Part shown: positions 50,729-59,912 of the stretch, piece by piece
Position numbering within the stretch: the first letter of the stretch is position 1
Layout of the letters: each line of letters opens with the position of its first letter
Assembly (NCBI GenBank): GCA_964628905.1
Contig: CAZVNS010000005.1
Location: forward strand, 1 to 64,000
Reading direction: 5' to 3'
DNA length: 64,000 nucleotides
Source: JAJPXC01 sp964628905
Lineage (GTDB): Bacteria; Bacteroidota; Bacteroidia; Bacteroidales; Muribaculaceae
Notes under the pieces: generated by a model
What the model saw: the letters and a program-made list of their open reading frames with translations, nothing else
Database searches by the model: none
Told to the model about the DNA's origin: nothing
Made by a program: the position numbers and the translations under genes

Positions 50729-52381
50729 ATGGAAGAAACGCCTGTCAAGATTGATCTCCTGATGGAATGCAGTTGGGAGGTCTGTAATAAAATCGGCGGC
50801 ATCTACACGGTGCTGTCAACAAAGGCCAAGACGCTTCAGCAATTATACAAAGGGAGCTTGATTTTCATAGGCCCGGATGTGTGGTCGTCGGAAAATCCAT
50901 CGCCATATTTCATTGAGTCGACACCTGCGCCGCTTAAGTCGTGGAAGCAGCAGCTCGACCTGCCCATGGGCGTTGCCGTGAGGGTAGGGCGCTGGAACGT
51001 GCCGGGCAAGCCGATGGCTGTGCTTGTGAAGTTCGACGGTGTATACCCCCACCTTAATGATATATATGGGCGGATGTTCCAGCTCTACGGCGTGGACTCG
51101 CTTCACGCCTATGGCGACTACGGCGAGGGTTGCGCCTTCGCTGTTGCATCGGCATTGGTGATGGAGTCGCTCGCCAAGCACCTTGCGCCGGCGGCCGACG
51201 CCAATGTGGTGGCGCACTTCAACGAGTGGACCACCGGCATGGGTGAGCTGTACCTGAAGTGGGCTATGCCCTCGGTGGCTACCATCTTCACCACCCACGC
51301 CACGAGCATGGGCCGCAGCATCTGCGGCAACAACAAGCCCCTCTACGACTATCTGAAGGCCTACAATGGCGACCAGATGGCGCGAGAGCTCAACATGGAG
51401 GCCAAGCACTCGCTGGAGAAGGCGGCGGCACATCAGGCCGACTGCTTCACCACGGTGAGCGACATCACCGCCGCTGAGTGTGAGCAGCTGTTGGAGCGGC
51501 GCCCTGATGTGGTGACCCCCAATGGATTTGAGCGCAACTTCGTGCCCACGGGGGCCAAGTACGGCCAGGCTCGCGCCGATGCCCGCAACAAGCTCGTGGA
51601 GGTGGCCAATGCCTTGACCGGCCGCCGCTTCGACGTGGAGCGCACGTTTATCGTCGGCACCTCAGGCCGCTGTGAGTACCGCAACAAGGGCATCGACCTC
51701 TTTATCGACTCGATGCAGCGCCTTGCCGCCGAGCAACCCGCTAAGGATGTGCTGGCATTTATTATGGTACCCGCGTGGGTGAAGGAGCCACGGGCTGACC
51801 TGCTCGACTCGATGGCCGGGCGCGGCAACCACTCGCTGTGGCACCCCTACCTCACACACTGGATCAACAATCCCGGCGAGGACCTCATAGAGCGTCGTTT
51901 AGGCGAGTTGAATATCCCCGACAATGTGACAGTGATATACGTGCCCTGCTACCTCGACGGTCGCGACGGCATATTCAACCGCACGTATTACGACCTGCTC
52001 GTGGGCTTCGACGCCACGGTGTTCCCATCGTACTATGAGCCGTGGGGTTACACACCGCTTGAGAGCGTGGCCTTTGGCGTGCCCACGATCACCACATCGC
52101 TTTCAGGCTTCGGCCTGTGGATTTTGTCGACATTCGACAACTCATTCGACAGCTGCGGCGTTAATGTAATAGCCAGAGGCGACTTCAACTACGATAGCGT
52201 GGTTGGGGCCATAGCGCGTGCGCTGCGCTACCTGATCAGCCTTGGCGCCGACGAGATGAAGATGATAAGCAAAGCCGCCGTGCGCACAGCCCGTGCGGCC
52301 GACTGGTCGAACTTCATCACCTACAACGAGCGCGCCTTTGAGTTGGCCCTCGAACATGCGAAGAAACGTAATCAACGATAA
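50729..52381 (+). CDS. Glycogen synthase, GT3 family
   Basis: The 550-residue retaining glycosyltransferase resembles the eukaryotic-type GT3 glycogen synthase rather than bacterial GlgA (GT5). Features are LLMECSWEVCNKIGGIYTVL (from residue 10), with the Lys-Ile-Gly-Gly donor-loop motif, HFNEWTTGMGELYL, FTTHATSMGRSI, FTTVSDITAAECEQLL and VVTPNGFE. The catalytic C-half has PSYYEPWGYTPLESVAFGVP (the E-x7-E retaining pair). A TTG start at 50714 is possible, but the ATG at 50729 is preferred. It probably polymerises UDP- or ADP-glucose into glycogen together with the phosphorylase 26 bp downstream. Confidence 0.92.
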   Translation: MEETPVKIDLLMECSWEVCNKIGGIYTVLSTKAKTLQQLYKGSLIFIGPDVWSSENPSPYFIESTPAPLKSWKQQLDLPMGVAVRVGRWNVPGKPMAVLVKFDGVYPHLNDIYGRMFQLYGVDSLHAYGDYGEGCAFAVASALVMESLAKHLAPAADANVVAHFNEWTTGMGELYLKWAMPSVATIFTTHATSMGRSICGNNKPLYDYLKAYNGDQMARELNMEAKHSLEKAAAHQADCFTTVSDITAAECEQLLERRPDVVTPNGFERNFVPTGAKYGQARADARNKLVEVANALTGRRFDVERTFIVGTSGRCEYRNKGIDLFIDSMQRLAAEQPAKDVLAFIMVPAWVKEPRADLLDSMAGRGNHSLWHPYLTHWINNPGEDLIERRLGELNIPDNVTVIYVPCYLDGRDGIFNRTYYDLLVGFDATVFPSYYEPWGYTPLESVAFGVPTITTSLSGFGLWILSTFDNSFDSCGVNVIARGDFNYDSVVGAIARALRYLISLGADEMKMISKAAVRTARAADWSNFITYNERAFELALEHAKKRNQR

Positions 52382-52407
52382 TATAAAAAACTACATATAA
52401 ACAAATT

Positions 52408-54963
52408 ATGAAACTCGAAGTAAGCAATACCAACGCTGCCTCATGGCGCGAGATTACAGTGAAAGCTGAACTCCCCGGCAAGCTCAAATCCCTGGAAGAA
52501 ATCGCCCGCAACCTATGGTGGGTGTGGAACAGTGAGGGCAAGACCTTGTTCCGTGAACTCGACCCCGACCTGTGGCGCTCCACCGGCGAGAACCCCGTGA
52601 TGGTGCTCCAGCAGCTGTCGTCAGCCCGCCTTGAGCAGATTAAGTCCGACAAGGATATGATGTCGCGCATCGATGAGGTGTACGCTTCATTCAAGGAATA
52701 TATGAAGAAGCCCATGCGCAAGGATGTGCCCTCAGTGGCCTACTTCTCGATGGAATATGGCCTCTGCAACGCCCTGAAGATCTACTCCGGTGGTCTGGGC
52801 GTGCTCGCCGGCGACTACATCAAGGAGGCATCCGACTCGTGCATCGACATGACCGCCGTGGGCTTCCTCTATCGCTACGGCTACTTCACCCAGACTCTGT
52901 CGGTCGACGGCCAGCAGATAGCCAACTATGAGCCCCAGAACTTCAACCAGCTCCCCATCGAGCAGGTGCTCAACCCCGACGGCACCCCCATGATCCTCGA
53001 GGTGCCTTACCCCGGCCGCACTATCTACAGCCACATCTGGCGCGTCAACGTAGGCCGCATGAAGCTCTTCCTGATGGATACCGACTTAGACATGAACTCA
53101 GAGTTTGACCGCGTGATCACCCATCAGCTCTACGGTGGCGACTGGGAGAACCGCATCAAGCAGGAGTATCTGCTCGGCATCGGCGGCGTGCTGATGCTCA
53201 AGAAGCTCGGCATCAAGACCCAACTCTTCCACTGCAACGAGGGCCACGCAGCACTGCTCAACCTGCAGCGCCTGGTCGACTACGTGCAGGGCGACCACCT
53301 CGACTTCAACGTAGCCCTCGAGCTTGTGCGCGCTTCGAGCCTCTACACTGTCCACACCCCCGTGCCCGCAGGCCACGACTACTTCGAAGAAGGCCTCTTT
53401 GGCAAATACATGGGTGAATACCCCGCCAAGCTCGGCATCAGCTGGAACGACCTGATGAACATGGGTCGCGAGAACCCCAACACCAGCGAACGCTTCTCGA
53501 TGAGCGTGTTCGCCCTCAACACCTGCCAGGAGGCCAACGGTGTGAGCTGGCTCCACGGCGAAGTGTCGAAGAAAATGTTTGCCGGCATCTGGAAGGGCTA
53601 CTCATGGGAGGAGTCGCACGTAGGCTACGTGACCAACGGCGTGCACATGCCCACATGGGCCGCCTCAGAGTGGAAAGCCTTCTACGGCAAGCACCTCGGC
53701 CAGCAAGTGTTTGAGCACCAGAGCGACCTCGAGGCTTGGAAGGGCATCTTCGAGTGCAGCGACGAGTCAATCTGGGAGATGCGCATGCGGCTTAAAAACA
53801 AGTTTATCAACTTCGTGAAGCGCGACTTCAAGGCCAAATGGCTCGCCAACCAGGGCGACCCCTCAGCCGTGATGAAAATCGTCGACAAAATCAACCCCAA
53901 CGCCCTGATCATTGGCTTCGCACGCCGCTTCGCCACTTACAAGCGCGCACACCTGCTCTTCACCGACCTCGACCGTCTGGCCAAGATCGTCAACAACGAG
54001 CAGTTCCCCGTGCAGTTCGTATTCTCAGGCAAGGCTCACCCCGCTGATGGCGCAGGCCAGGGCTTGATCAAGCGTATCATCGAGATCTCGCGCATGCCTC
54101 AGTTCCTTGGCAAGATTATCTTCCTCGAGGACTACAACATGGTGGTGGCCAAGCGCCTTGTGTCGGGAGTCGACATCTGGCTCAACACGCCCACACGCCC
54201 CCTCGAGGCATCAGGCACATCAGGCGAGAAAGCCGAGATGAACGGTGTGCTCAACTTCTCAGTGCTCGATGGCTGGTGGTACGAAGGCTACCGCTTCAAC
54301 GAGAAGGCCGGATGGGCCCTCACCGACAAGCGCACATACACCGAACAGGCCCAGCAGGACAAACTCGACGCCGCCACCATCTACTCGATGCTTGAGAACG
54401 AGATCATACCCCTCTACTTCGCCAAGAACTCCAAGGGCTACTCCCCCGAGTGGGTACAGTACATCAAGCGCTCAATCGGCGACATCGCACCCCACTTCAC
54501 CATGAAGCGCATGATCGACGACTACATCACGCGCTTCTACACCCCCGAGGCCATCCGCCTGAAGAAGCTCAAAGCCAACGACGACAAACTCGCCAAGGAA
54601 ATCGTGGCTTGGAAGGAGCGCGTGGCATCGGCCTGGAACGGCGTTCACGCCACCGAGGTCAACACCATCGCCACCAACGGAGCATCCACCGGCGACGTTC
54701 ACGAGGCCACCATCACCGTCGACACCAACGGCCTTGGCATCGACGTGGCTTGCGAGCTGGTAGTATACCAGAGCAAGGACGGCCAGGAGCACCTGCTCAA
54801 GCGCGTGCCCTTCAAGGTGGTGGCTGAGAACGGCAACCTCGTCACATATCAGCTCAAGGACAAGATGAAGGACCCCGGAGTGTTCCGCTACGCCTACCGC
54901 CTGTACCCCACCAACCCCAACCTGCCTCATCGTCAGGACTTCGCCTACACCCGCTGGGTGTAA
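52408..54963 (+). CDS. glgP: Alpha-glucan (glycogen) phosphorylase, GT35
   Basis: PLP-dependent enzyme (851 residues) releasing glucose-1-phosphate from glycogen or maltodextrin. It starts with the DUF3417-type N-region (IARNLWWVWNSEGKTLFREL) of the short bacterial/archaeal class. VAYFSMEYGL, YSGGLGVLAGDYIKEASD and NEGHAALL are conserved active-site segments. The PLP site region is TPTRPLEASGTSGEKAEMNG (Lys in GEKAEMNG). The last ~100 residues form an extra C-terminal beta domain (LVVYQSKDGQEHLLKRV). It is cotranscribed with the GT3 synthase, an intracellular glycogen cycle. Confidence 0.94.
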   Translation: MKLEVSNTNAASWREITVKAELPGKLKSLEEIARNLWWVWNSEGKTLFRELDPDLWRSTGENPVMVLQQLSSARLEQIKSDKDMMSRIDEVYASFKEYMKKPMRKDVPSVAYFSMEYGLCNALKIYSGGLGVLAGDYIKEASDSCIDMTAVGFLYRYGYFTQTLSVDGQQIANYEPQNFNQLPIEQVLNPDGTPMILEVPYPGRTIYSHIWRVNVGRMKLFLMDTDLDMNSEFDRVITHQLYGGDWENRIKQEYLLGIGGVLMLKKLGIKTQLFHCNEGHAALLNLQRLVDYVQGDHLDFNVALELVRASSLYTVHTPVPAGHDYFEEGLFGKYMGEYPAKLGISWNDLMNMGRENPNTSERFSMSVFALNTCQEANGVSWLHGEVSKKMFAGIWKGYSWEESHVGYVTNGVHMPTWAASEWKAFYGKHLGQQVFEHQSDLEAWKGIFECSDESIWEMRMRLKNKFINFVKRDFKAKWLANQGDPSAVMKIVDKINPNALIIGFARRFATYKRAHLLFTDLDRLAKIVNNEQFPVQFVFSGKAHPADGAGQGLIKRIIEISRMPQFLGKIIFLEDYNMVVAKRLVSGVDIWLNTPTRPLEASGTSGEKAEMNGVLNFSVLDGWWYEGYRFNEKAGWALTDKRTYTEQAQQDKLDAATIYSMLENEIIPLYFAKNSKGYSPEWVQYIKRSIGDIAPHFTMKRMIDDYITRFYTPEAIRLKKLKANDDKLAKEIVAWKERVASAWNGVHATEVNTIATNGASTGDVHEATITVDTNGLGIDVACELVVYQSKDGQEHLLKRVPFKVVAENGNLVTYQLKDKMKDPGVFRYAYRLYPTNPNLPHRQDFAYTRWV

Positions 54964-55013
54964 CCATTGGACGCATTTCCAATAGTACTTAATCATATCC
55001 TTAATCATATCCC

Positions 55014-55049
55014 TGAGGGTTGCTGCAAGATTTTTGTGGCAGCCCTTTA
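55014..55049 (+). terminator. Possible terminator of the glycogen operon
   Basis: AGGGTTGCTGC and GGCAGCCCT pair imperfectly around AAGATTTTTGT, followed by TTATTATG. A direct repeat CTTAATCATATCC (two units, about 54989-55013) precedes it. Confidence 0.45.
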
Positions 55050-55068
55050 TTATGTCACAAATAATTAT

Positions 55069-55076
55069 TACCTTTG
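55069..55076 (+). promoter_or_regulatory. -7 element of guaB
   Basis: TACCTTTG, 25 bp upstream of the guaB ATG. The -33 region is not clear. Confidence 0.55.
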
Positions 55077-55101
55077 CATGCAATAAAATTAAACCCATCT
55101 T

Positions 55102-56583
55102 ATGTCGTCATTTATTGCAGATCGAGTGAAGATGGACGGGCTGACGTTTGACGACGTCCTGCTGATACCATCTTATTCCGAAGTCCTCCCCCGCGAGGTA
55201 AACCTCCAAACCAAATTTTCGCGCAACATCACCCTTAACGTGCCCTTAGTGTCGGCGGCAATGGACACCGTCACCGAGGCTCGTCTCGCTATAGCCATAG
55301 CCCGCGAAGGTGGCATCGGCGTGATCCACAAGAACATGCCTATAGCCGAACAGGCACGCCAGGTGCATGCCGTGAAGCGTGCCGAGAACGGCATGATCTA
55401 CGACCCCGTCACCATCAAGCTCGGCAGCAACGTGGCCGACGCCCTGGCGATGATGGAGGAATACCACATCGGCGGTATACCAGTGGTCGACGACCAGGGG
55501 ATGCTCCGGGGCATCGTCACCAACCGCGACCTCCGCTTCGAGCGCAACCTCAGCCGTCCGATAGATGAGGTGATGACATCCGAAAACCTCGTCACCACCA
55601 ACCAGTCGACCAACCTTGAGGAGGCCGCCGACATACTCCAGAGGCATAAGATAGAGAAGCTCCCGGTGGTAGATGCCGACGGCAAGCTCATCGGACTCGT
55701 CACTTACAAAGATATCACCAAGGCCAAGGATAAGCCCAACGCCTGCAAAGATGCCCGCGGACGCCTCCGCGTGGCAGCCGGCGTGGGGGTGACAGCCGAC
55801 TCGATGGAGCGCGTCGACGCCCTTGTTGCCGCCGGAGTTGACGCAATAGTCATTGATACCGCCCACGGACACTCCCGCGGCGTGGTCGGCGTGCTCCGTG
55901 CCATCAAGGAGAAATATCCCGACATCGATGTAGTGGTGGGCAACATTGCCACCGGCGACGCCGCCAAATACCTCGTGGAGAATGGCGCTGACGGCGTGAA
56001 GGTAGGCATCGGCCCCGGCTCGATATGCACCACCCGCGTCATAGCCGGAGTAGGAGTGCCCCAGCTCTCGGCTGTCTACGATGTGGCCAAGGCACTTGAA
56101 GGCACCGGTGTGCCTCTTATAGCCGACGGCGGCATCCGCTATTCAGGCGACATCGTCAAGGCTCTGGCCGCAGGTGGCTACAGCGTGATGCTCGGCGGCA
56201 TGCTCGCAGGAGTCGAGGAGTCGCCCGGCGACACCATAATATATAATGGACGTAAATACAAGGCATACCGCGGCATGGGCTCGCTTGAGGCAATGGAAAA
56301 AGGCTCGAAGGACCGTTACTTCCAGGCCGGCGAGACCGACACCCGCAAGCTCGTGCCCGAAGGCATCGCAGCACGCGTGCCTTACAAAGGCTCACTCTAT
56401 GAGGTTGTGTATCAGATGTTAGGCGGTCTTCGTGCCGGCATGGGCTACTGTGGCGCCCCCAACATCGAGGCACTCCATTCGGCCAAGTTCACCCGCATCA
56501 CCGGCGCAGGCGTAGCCGAGAGCCATCCCCACGACGTAGCCATCACAAGCGAAGCCCCCAACTATAGCCAATCGCACCAGTAA
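55102..56583 (+). CDS. guaB: Inosine-5'-monophosphate dehydrogenase
   Basis: Oxidises IMP to XMP, the first committed step of GMP synthesis. The 493-residue product has a TIM barrel interrupted by two CBS domains (about 97-210; GGIPVVDDQGMLRGIVTNRD and KLPVVDADGKLIGLVT). The catalytic loop GIGPGSICTTRVIAGVGVPQ contains Cys; IADGGIRYSGDIVKALAAG binds phosphate; the Arg-Tyr flap is in the YRGMGSLEAM region. The stop codon TAA begins a TAAGACCCCA box. Confidence 0.97.
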   Translation: MSSFIADRVKMDGLTFDDVLLIPSYSEVLPREVNLQTKFSRNITLNVPLVSAAMDTVTEARLAIAIAREGGIGVIHKNMPIAEQARQVHAVKRAENGMIYDPVTIKLGSNVADALAMMEEYHIGGIPVVDDQGMLRGIVTNRDLRFERNLSRPIDEVMTSENLVTTNQSTNLEEAADILQRHKIEKLPVVDADGKLIGLVTYKDITKAKDKPNACKDARGRLRVAAGVGVTADSMERVDALVAAGVDAIVIDTAHGHSRGVVGVLRAIKEKYPDIDVVVGNIATGDAAKYLVENGADGVKVGIGPGSICTTRVIAGVGVPQLSAVYDVAKALEGTGVPLIADGGIRYSGDIVKALAAGGYSVMLGGMLAGVEESPGDTIIYNGRKYKAYRGMGSLEAMEKGSKDRYFQAGETDTRKLVPEGIAARVPYKGSLYEVVYQMLGGLRAGMGYCGAPNIEALHSAKFTRITGAGVAESHPHDVAITSEAPNYSQSHQ

Positions 56584-56632
56584 GACCCCACCACATAAAA
56601 TGGGACCTGAGAGCCTAAAAAAATTTCGCAGG

Positions 56633-56671
56633 CAGAGTAATAAAGTGGGCTACACCTACGTTATTACTCTG
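56633..56671 (+). promoter_or_regulatory. Inverted repeat between guaB and the parvulin gene
   Basis: CAGAGTAATAA (56633-56643) and TTATTACTCTG (56661-56671), perfect 11-bp arms with a 17-nt loop. It lacks a T-run, so it may be an operator or mRNA stem rather than a terminator. It is preceded by the guaB TAAGACCCCA box (56581) and an A7 run. Confidence 0.5.
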
Positions 56672-56730
56672 TCTAACTTTTGTAAACTTGAACCCCCCTT
56701 GCATAAGGGATTGAATATTTTAACCTTACG

Positions 56731-58674
56731 ATGATGAAAAAACCAATTCTGTTCACAGCCATCGCCGCAATGGTGCTCACCTCGATGTCGTCGATGTGGG
56801 CTAAGAAGACCGATGATCCTGTGCTCATGACTGTAAATGGTAAAGATGTGAGACTCAGTGAATTTCAGTATCTTTACAACAAAAATAACGACCAACAGAG
56901 CCAGAAGCAACCCATCGACGAGTATGTCGACATGTTTATCAACTTCAAGCTCAAAGTGGCCGACGCCGAGGCCGAGGGAATAGATACCACGGCAGCTTTC
57001 CGCAACGAGTTCGCCTCATATCGCCGCACCCTCGCCGCGCCCTATCTCACTGACTCAACCGTGCTCAACAACCTCGTGGAGGAGGCTTACAACCGCATGA
57101 CCGAAGATGTCGACGTGATGCACCTGATGCTCCCCCGTGGGCACAACGACGCCGAGGCCGCCGAGATGCACCACAAGCTCGACTCACTCCGCACACTCCT
57201 CGTCAATGGCGCCGACTGGGCGGAGGTAGCCAAAGCCAACTCCGTAGACCCCGGCGTGGCCCGCAACAACGGCCACATGGGTTGGATGTCGGCCAACCAG
57301 TATCCCTATTCATTCGAAGTAGTGGCCTACAACACCCCCGTAGGTGAGATTTCGGGCATTATCGACACCGAATTTGGCCACCACATCGTAAAAGTACTCG
57401 GCCGTCGCCCTGCCCGCGGACAAGTGCTTGTGCAGCACATACTCAAGCTCTTCCCCCGCGGCAACAACGTTGACAACTCACCTGAGCAGAAGGCCGCAAT
57501 CGACTCACTCTACACAGCCCTGCTCGCAGGTGCCGACTTCGACGAAATGGCCAAGACCGAGAGCGAAGACCCCGGCTCGGCACGTCAGGGTGGCCGCCTC
57601 CCCTGGTTTGGTACCGGCCGAATGGTACCCGAGTTTGAGGACGTGTCGTTCGCCCTGGCCGATGGTGAGATGAGCAAGCCCTTCGCCACCTCCTATGGCT
57701 GGCATATCGTGAAGCGCATTGAGAGCCGCGGCGTAGGCACACTCGACGACAACAAGGCCGCCCTCATAAAAATCGTCAGCGGTGACGAGCGCGGCACACT
57801 CCCCGTAAAGTCATGCCTCGACCGACTGAAGAAACAATACAAGTCGACCGTCAACCAAAAAGGCCTTGACAAAGTGATGTCGCTTGTAGTAGCCAACAAT
57901 GAGCAGCTCGACTCAGCCCTCGTGGCCCAGCTCCGCAACGACAACACCGTGGTATTCACCGTCAATAAGCGCAACCACACTATCGCTGAGTGCATCGGAC
58001 GTGTCAAGATCTCAGTGCCTGTGAAGATGGAAAGCGCACGCATGTACATCACCGACGCTGTCAACCGTGAGATGGACGAGGCCACCTTCGAGGCCGAGCG
58101 CGACAACCTCGCAGCTCGATATCCCGAATACGGCTACTTCGTCAACGAATACCGCGATGGCATGCTCCTCTTCGAGGTGAGCAACCGCAAGGTTTGGGAG
58201 AAGGCTTCAAAGGATAAGGAAGGCCTCGAGCGCTACTTCCAAGCCAACCGCGACCGCTACACATGGGAGCAACCCAAATATAAGGGTATGATCATATTCA
58301 CCCCCAACGACTCAGTAGAGCAGGCGGTCAAGGCTTACATGGCCGATAAGACCATCGCTCCCACCTCGCTCTCCGACGAACTCAAGCAGCAGTTTGGCCG
58401 CGATGTGAAGGTAGAGCGAGTGATAGCAGCCAAGGGCGACAACGCCATCGTCGACGCCGCCGCATTTGGCGCCGACAAGCCCGCCCCCTCAGGCCGCTGG
58501 ACCAACTACTTCGCCTATGCCGGCAAAATCATCAACGCCCCTGAAGAGGCAGCCGACGTGCGCGGCCAGGTGACTACCGACTATCAAGCACAGCTCGAGC
58601 AGGAGTGGATATCGCAACTCCGCGAGCGTTACCCATACAAGGTCAACCAAAAGGTGCTCGACTCAATGAAATAA
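56731..58674 (+). CDS. Periplasmic peptidyl-prolyl isomerase with two parvulin domains
   Basis: A 647-residue SurA/PpiD-like foldase. A signal peptide (1-24) and an N-terminal chaperone helix region precede parvulin 1 (about 125-230; VMHLMLPRGHNDAEAAEM, GHMGWMSANQ, GIIDTEFGHHIVKV) and parvulin 2 (about 233-335; VLVQHILKLFPRG, GGRLPWFGTGRMVPEFED, ATSYGWHIVKRI). The C-terminal ~300 residues form a helical substrate domain with a YTWEQPKYKGMIIF segment typical of Bacteroidetes homologues. It likely assists outer-membrane protein folding. No transmembrane anchor other than the signal is seen. Confidence 0.9.
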   Translation: MMKKPILFTAIAAMVLTSMSSMWAKKTDDPVLMTVNGKDVRLSEFQYLYNKNNDQQSQKQPIDEYVDMFINFKLKVADAEAEGIDTTAAFRNEFASYRRTLAAPYLTDSTVLNNLVEEAYNRMTEDVDVMHLMLPRGHNDAEAAEMHHKLDSLRTLLVNGADWAEVAKANSVDPGVARNNGHMGWMSANQYPYSFEVVAYNTPVGEISGIIDTEFGHHIVKVLGRRPARGQVLVQHILKLFPRGNNVDNSPEQKAAIDSLYTALLAGADFDEMAKTESEDPGSARQGGRLPWFGTGRMVPEFEDVSFALADGEMSKPFATSYGWHIVKRIESRGVGTLDDNKAALIKIVSGDERGTLPVKSCLDRLKKQYKSTVNQKGLDKVMSLVVANNEQLDSALVAQLRNDNTVVFTVNKRNHTIAECIGRVKISVPVKMESARMYITDAVNREMDEATFEAERDNLAARYPEYGYFVNEYRDGMLLFEVSNRKVWEKASKDKEGLERYFQANRDRYTWEQPKYKGMIIFTPNDSVEQAVKAYMADKTIAPTSLSDELKQQFGRDVKVERVIAAKGDNAIVDAAAFGADKPAPSGRWTNYFAYAGKIINAPEEAADVRGQVTTDYQAQLEQEWISQLRERYPYKVNQKVLDSMK

Positions 58675-58699
58675 ATCCCCATCATCGTAACATCCCCGG

Positions 58700-58730
58700 C
58701 GGGCTGCGGCGCATAGAGCGCGGCAGCCCG
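58700..58730 (+). terminator. Hairpin after the parvulin gene
   Basis: CGGGCTGCGGCGC...GCGCGGCAGCCCG forms a long stem, followed by TCACTATC and then the TAAGACCCCATCC box (58740). AGACC...GGTCT there can form a further small stem. Confidence 0.7.
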
Positions 58731-58790
58731 TCACTATCTAAGACCCCATCCGGTCTGATTGATGGCGTAGGGGCACAAAAGTTCCATACT

Positions 58791-59768
58791 ATGTACTACG
58801 TTCAGAAACGAATGGAAATCGCCGGGTGTCATCACCTCAGCCTGTCTTACGACAGTCCTTGCTCACGCATACATGGCCACAATTGGGTGGTCACCGTATA
58901 TTGCCGCTCGTCACGCCTCAACGCCGATGGCATGGTGGTAGACTTCAAGCATATCAAGGATAAGATACATGGCTACCTCGACCACGGCAATCTCAATGAG
59001 CTGTTGCCGTTTAATCCCACAGCCGAGAATATCGCACGCTGGGTGGTGGAGCAGGTGCCGGAGTGCTATAAGGCGTCGGTTCAGGAGTCGGAGGGTAACA
59101 TCGCCACATATTGCGTCGATGACGATAGCGACGATAGAGTTAACGCCGCCACAAGTGAGAGTGATGACCACACTACTTTTAAGGTCAACGAGATATTCTA
59201 CTCGCTGCAAGGGGAGGGGTATCATACAGGCACACCCGCCGTATTTGTGCGGCTTAGCGGCTGCAACATGGCGTGCGACTTCTGCGACACCGACCATCAT
59301 GGGGGTGAGGAGCTAACCATAGCAGAGATAGTGGAGCGAGTTGCCCCCTATGGCGCCAAGCACGTGGTGATCACCGGCGGTGAGTCTACATTGCAACTTA
59401 CTTGTTCGCTTGTCGACGCCCTGCACGCTCATGGCCTGTACGTGCAGATAGAGACCAACGGCTCGATCCCCATAACTCCCGACCTATTGCGTGCCATTGA
59501 CTGGATAACCGTTTCACCCAAGGAGGGGCAACTCCCTGCCATACAGCGTATCGATGAGCTCAAGGTGGTCTACGACATGTACCGCACCGGGTGGGTGGAT
59601 GCTCTGGAGAGATATGCCGAACTGAGTCAACACCTATTCCTTCAGCCCTGCGATCGAGCCGACGAGCAATGGCGCGCCGCCAACCTCCGCCACTGCATCG
59701 ACTATATCCTCAGCCATCCCTGCTGGCGGTTGTCACTCCAGACCCATAAACTACTCAATATCCGATAG
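58791..59768 (+). CDS. QueD-QueE fusion (queuosine precursor synthesis)
   Basis: A single uninterrupted 325-residue frame joins two consecutive enzymes of preQ0 synthesis. Residues 1-107 are QueD (6-carboxytetrahydropterin synthase): zinc ligands His15, His28 and His30, catalytic Cys24 in CSRIHGHNW, and ending SVQESEGNIATY, a normal QueD C-terminus. A ~22-residue acidic linker (108-129) follows. Residues 130-325 are QueE (radical SAM 7-carboxy-7-deazaguanine synthase): SLQGEGYHTGTPAVFVRLSG, cluster Cys158/162/165 (CNMACDFC), ITGGES (usual form TGGEP). The ORF is open upstream to 58605, but ATG 58791 gives the proper QueD start. Confidence 0.88.
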   Translation: MYYVQKRMEIAGCHHLSLSYDSPCSRIHGHNWVVTVYCRSSRLNADGMVVDFKHIKDKIHGYLDHGNLNELLPFNPTAENIARWVVEQVPECYKASVQESEGNIATYCVDDDSDDRVNAATSESDDHTTFKVNEIFYSLQGEGYHTGTPAVFVRLSGCNMACDFCDTDHHGGEELTIAEIVERVAPYGAKHVVITGGESTLQLTCSLVDALHAHGLYVQIETNGSIPITPDLLRAIDWITVSPKEGQLPAIQRIDELKVVYDMYRTGWVDALERYAELSQHLFLQPCDRADEQWRAANLRHCIDYILSHPCWRLSLQTHKLLNIR

Positions 59769-59786
59769 TCGAACGATTGCTTATAA

Positions 59787-59820
59787 GACCTCATTCCATA
59801 ACTTTTTATGAAATGAGGTC
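59787..59820. repeat. GACC-family palindrome after queD-queE
   Basis: GACCTCATTCCATAA-CTTT-TTATGAAATGAGGTC, flanked by TAA and TAA, near-perfect 15-bp arms. It resembles the palindrome after groEL (46898-46931) with compensating changes. It may also terminate queD-queE. Confidence 0.75.
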
Positions 59821-59849
59821 TAATTGCTCTAAATTTGTTGGGCATAGAG

Positions 59850-59880
59850 TTGTGGGGATTGCGAAATAAGTTTATCTTTG
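59850..59880 (+). promoter_or_regulatory. Promoter of the GHL10 gene
   Basis: TTG (59850-59852), 20 nt, TATCTTTG (59873-59880), 32 bp before the chosen ATG. Confidence 0.75.
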
Positions 59881-59912
59881 CAGTTACCATTCAACACATC
59901 AATTATTATCGC

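Noticed and set aside
58740..58790. preQ1 riboswitch before the queD-queE gene
   Set aside because: Only the GACCCC box and a small AGACC/GGTCT stem are present; no preQ1 aptamer pattern with its A-rich tail was found.
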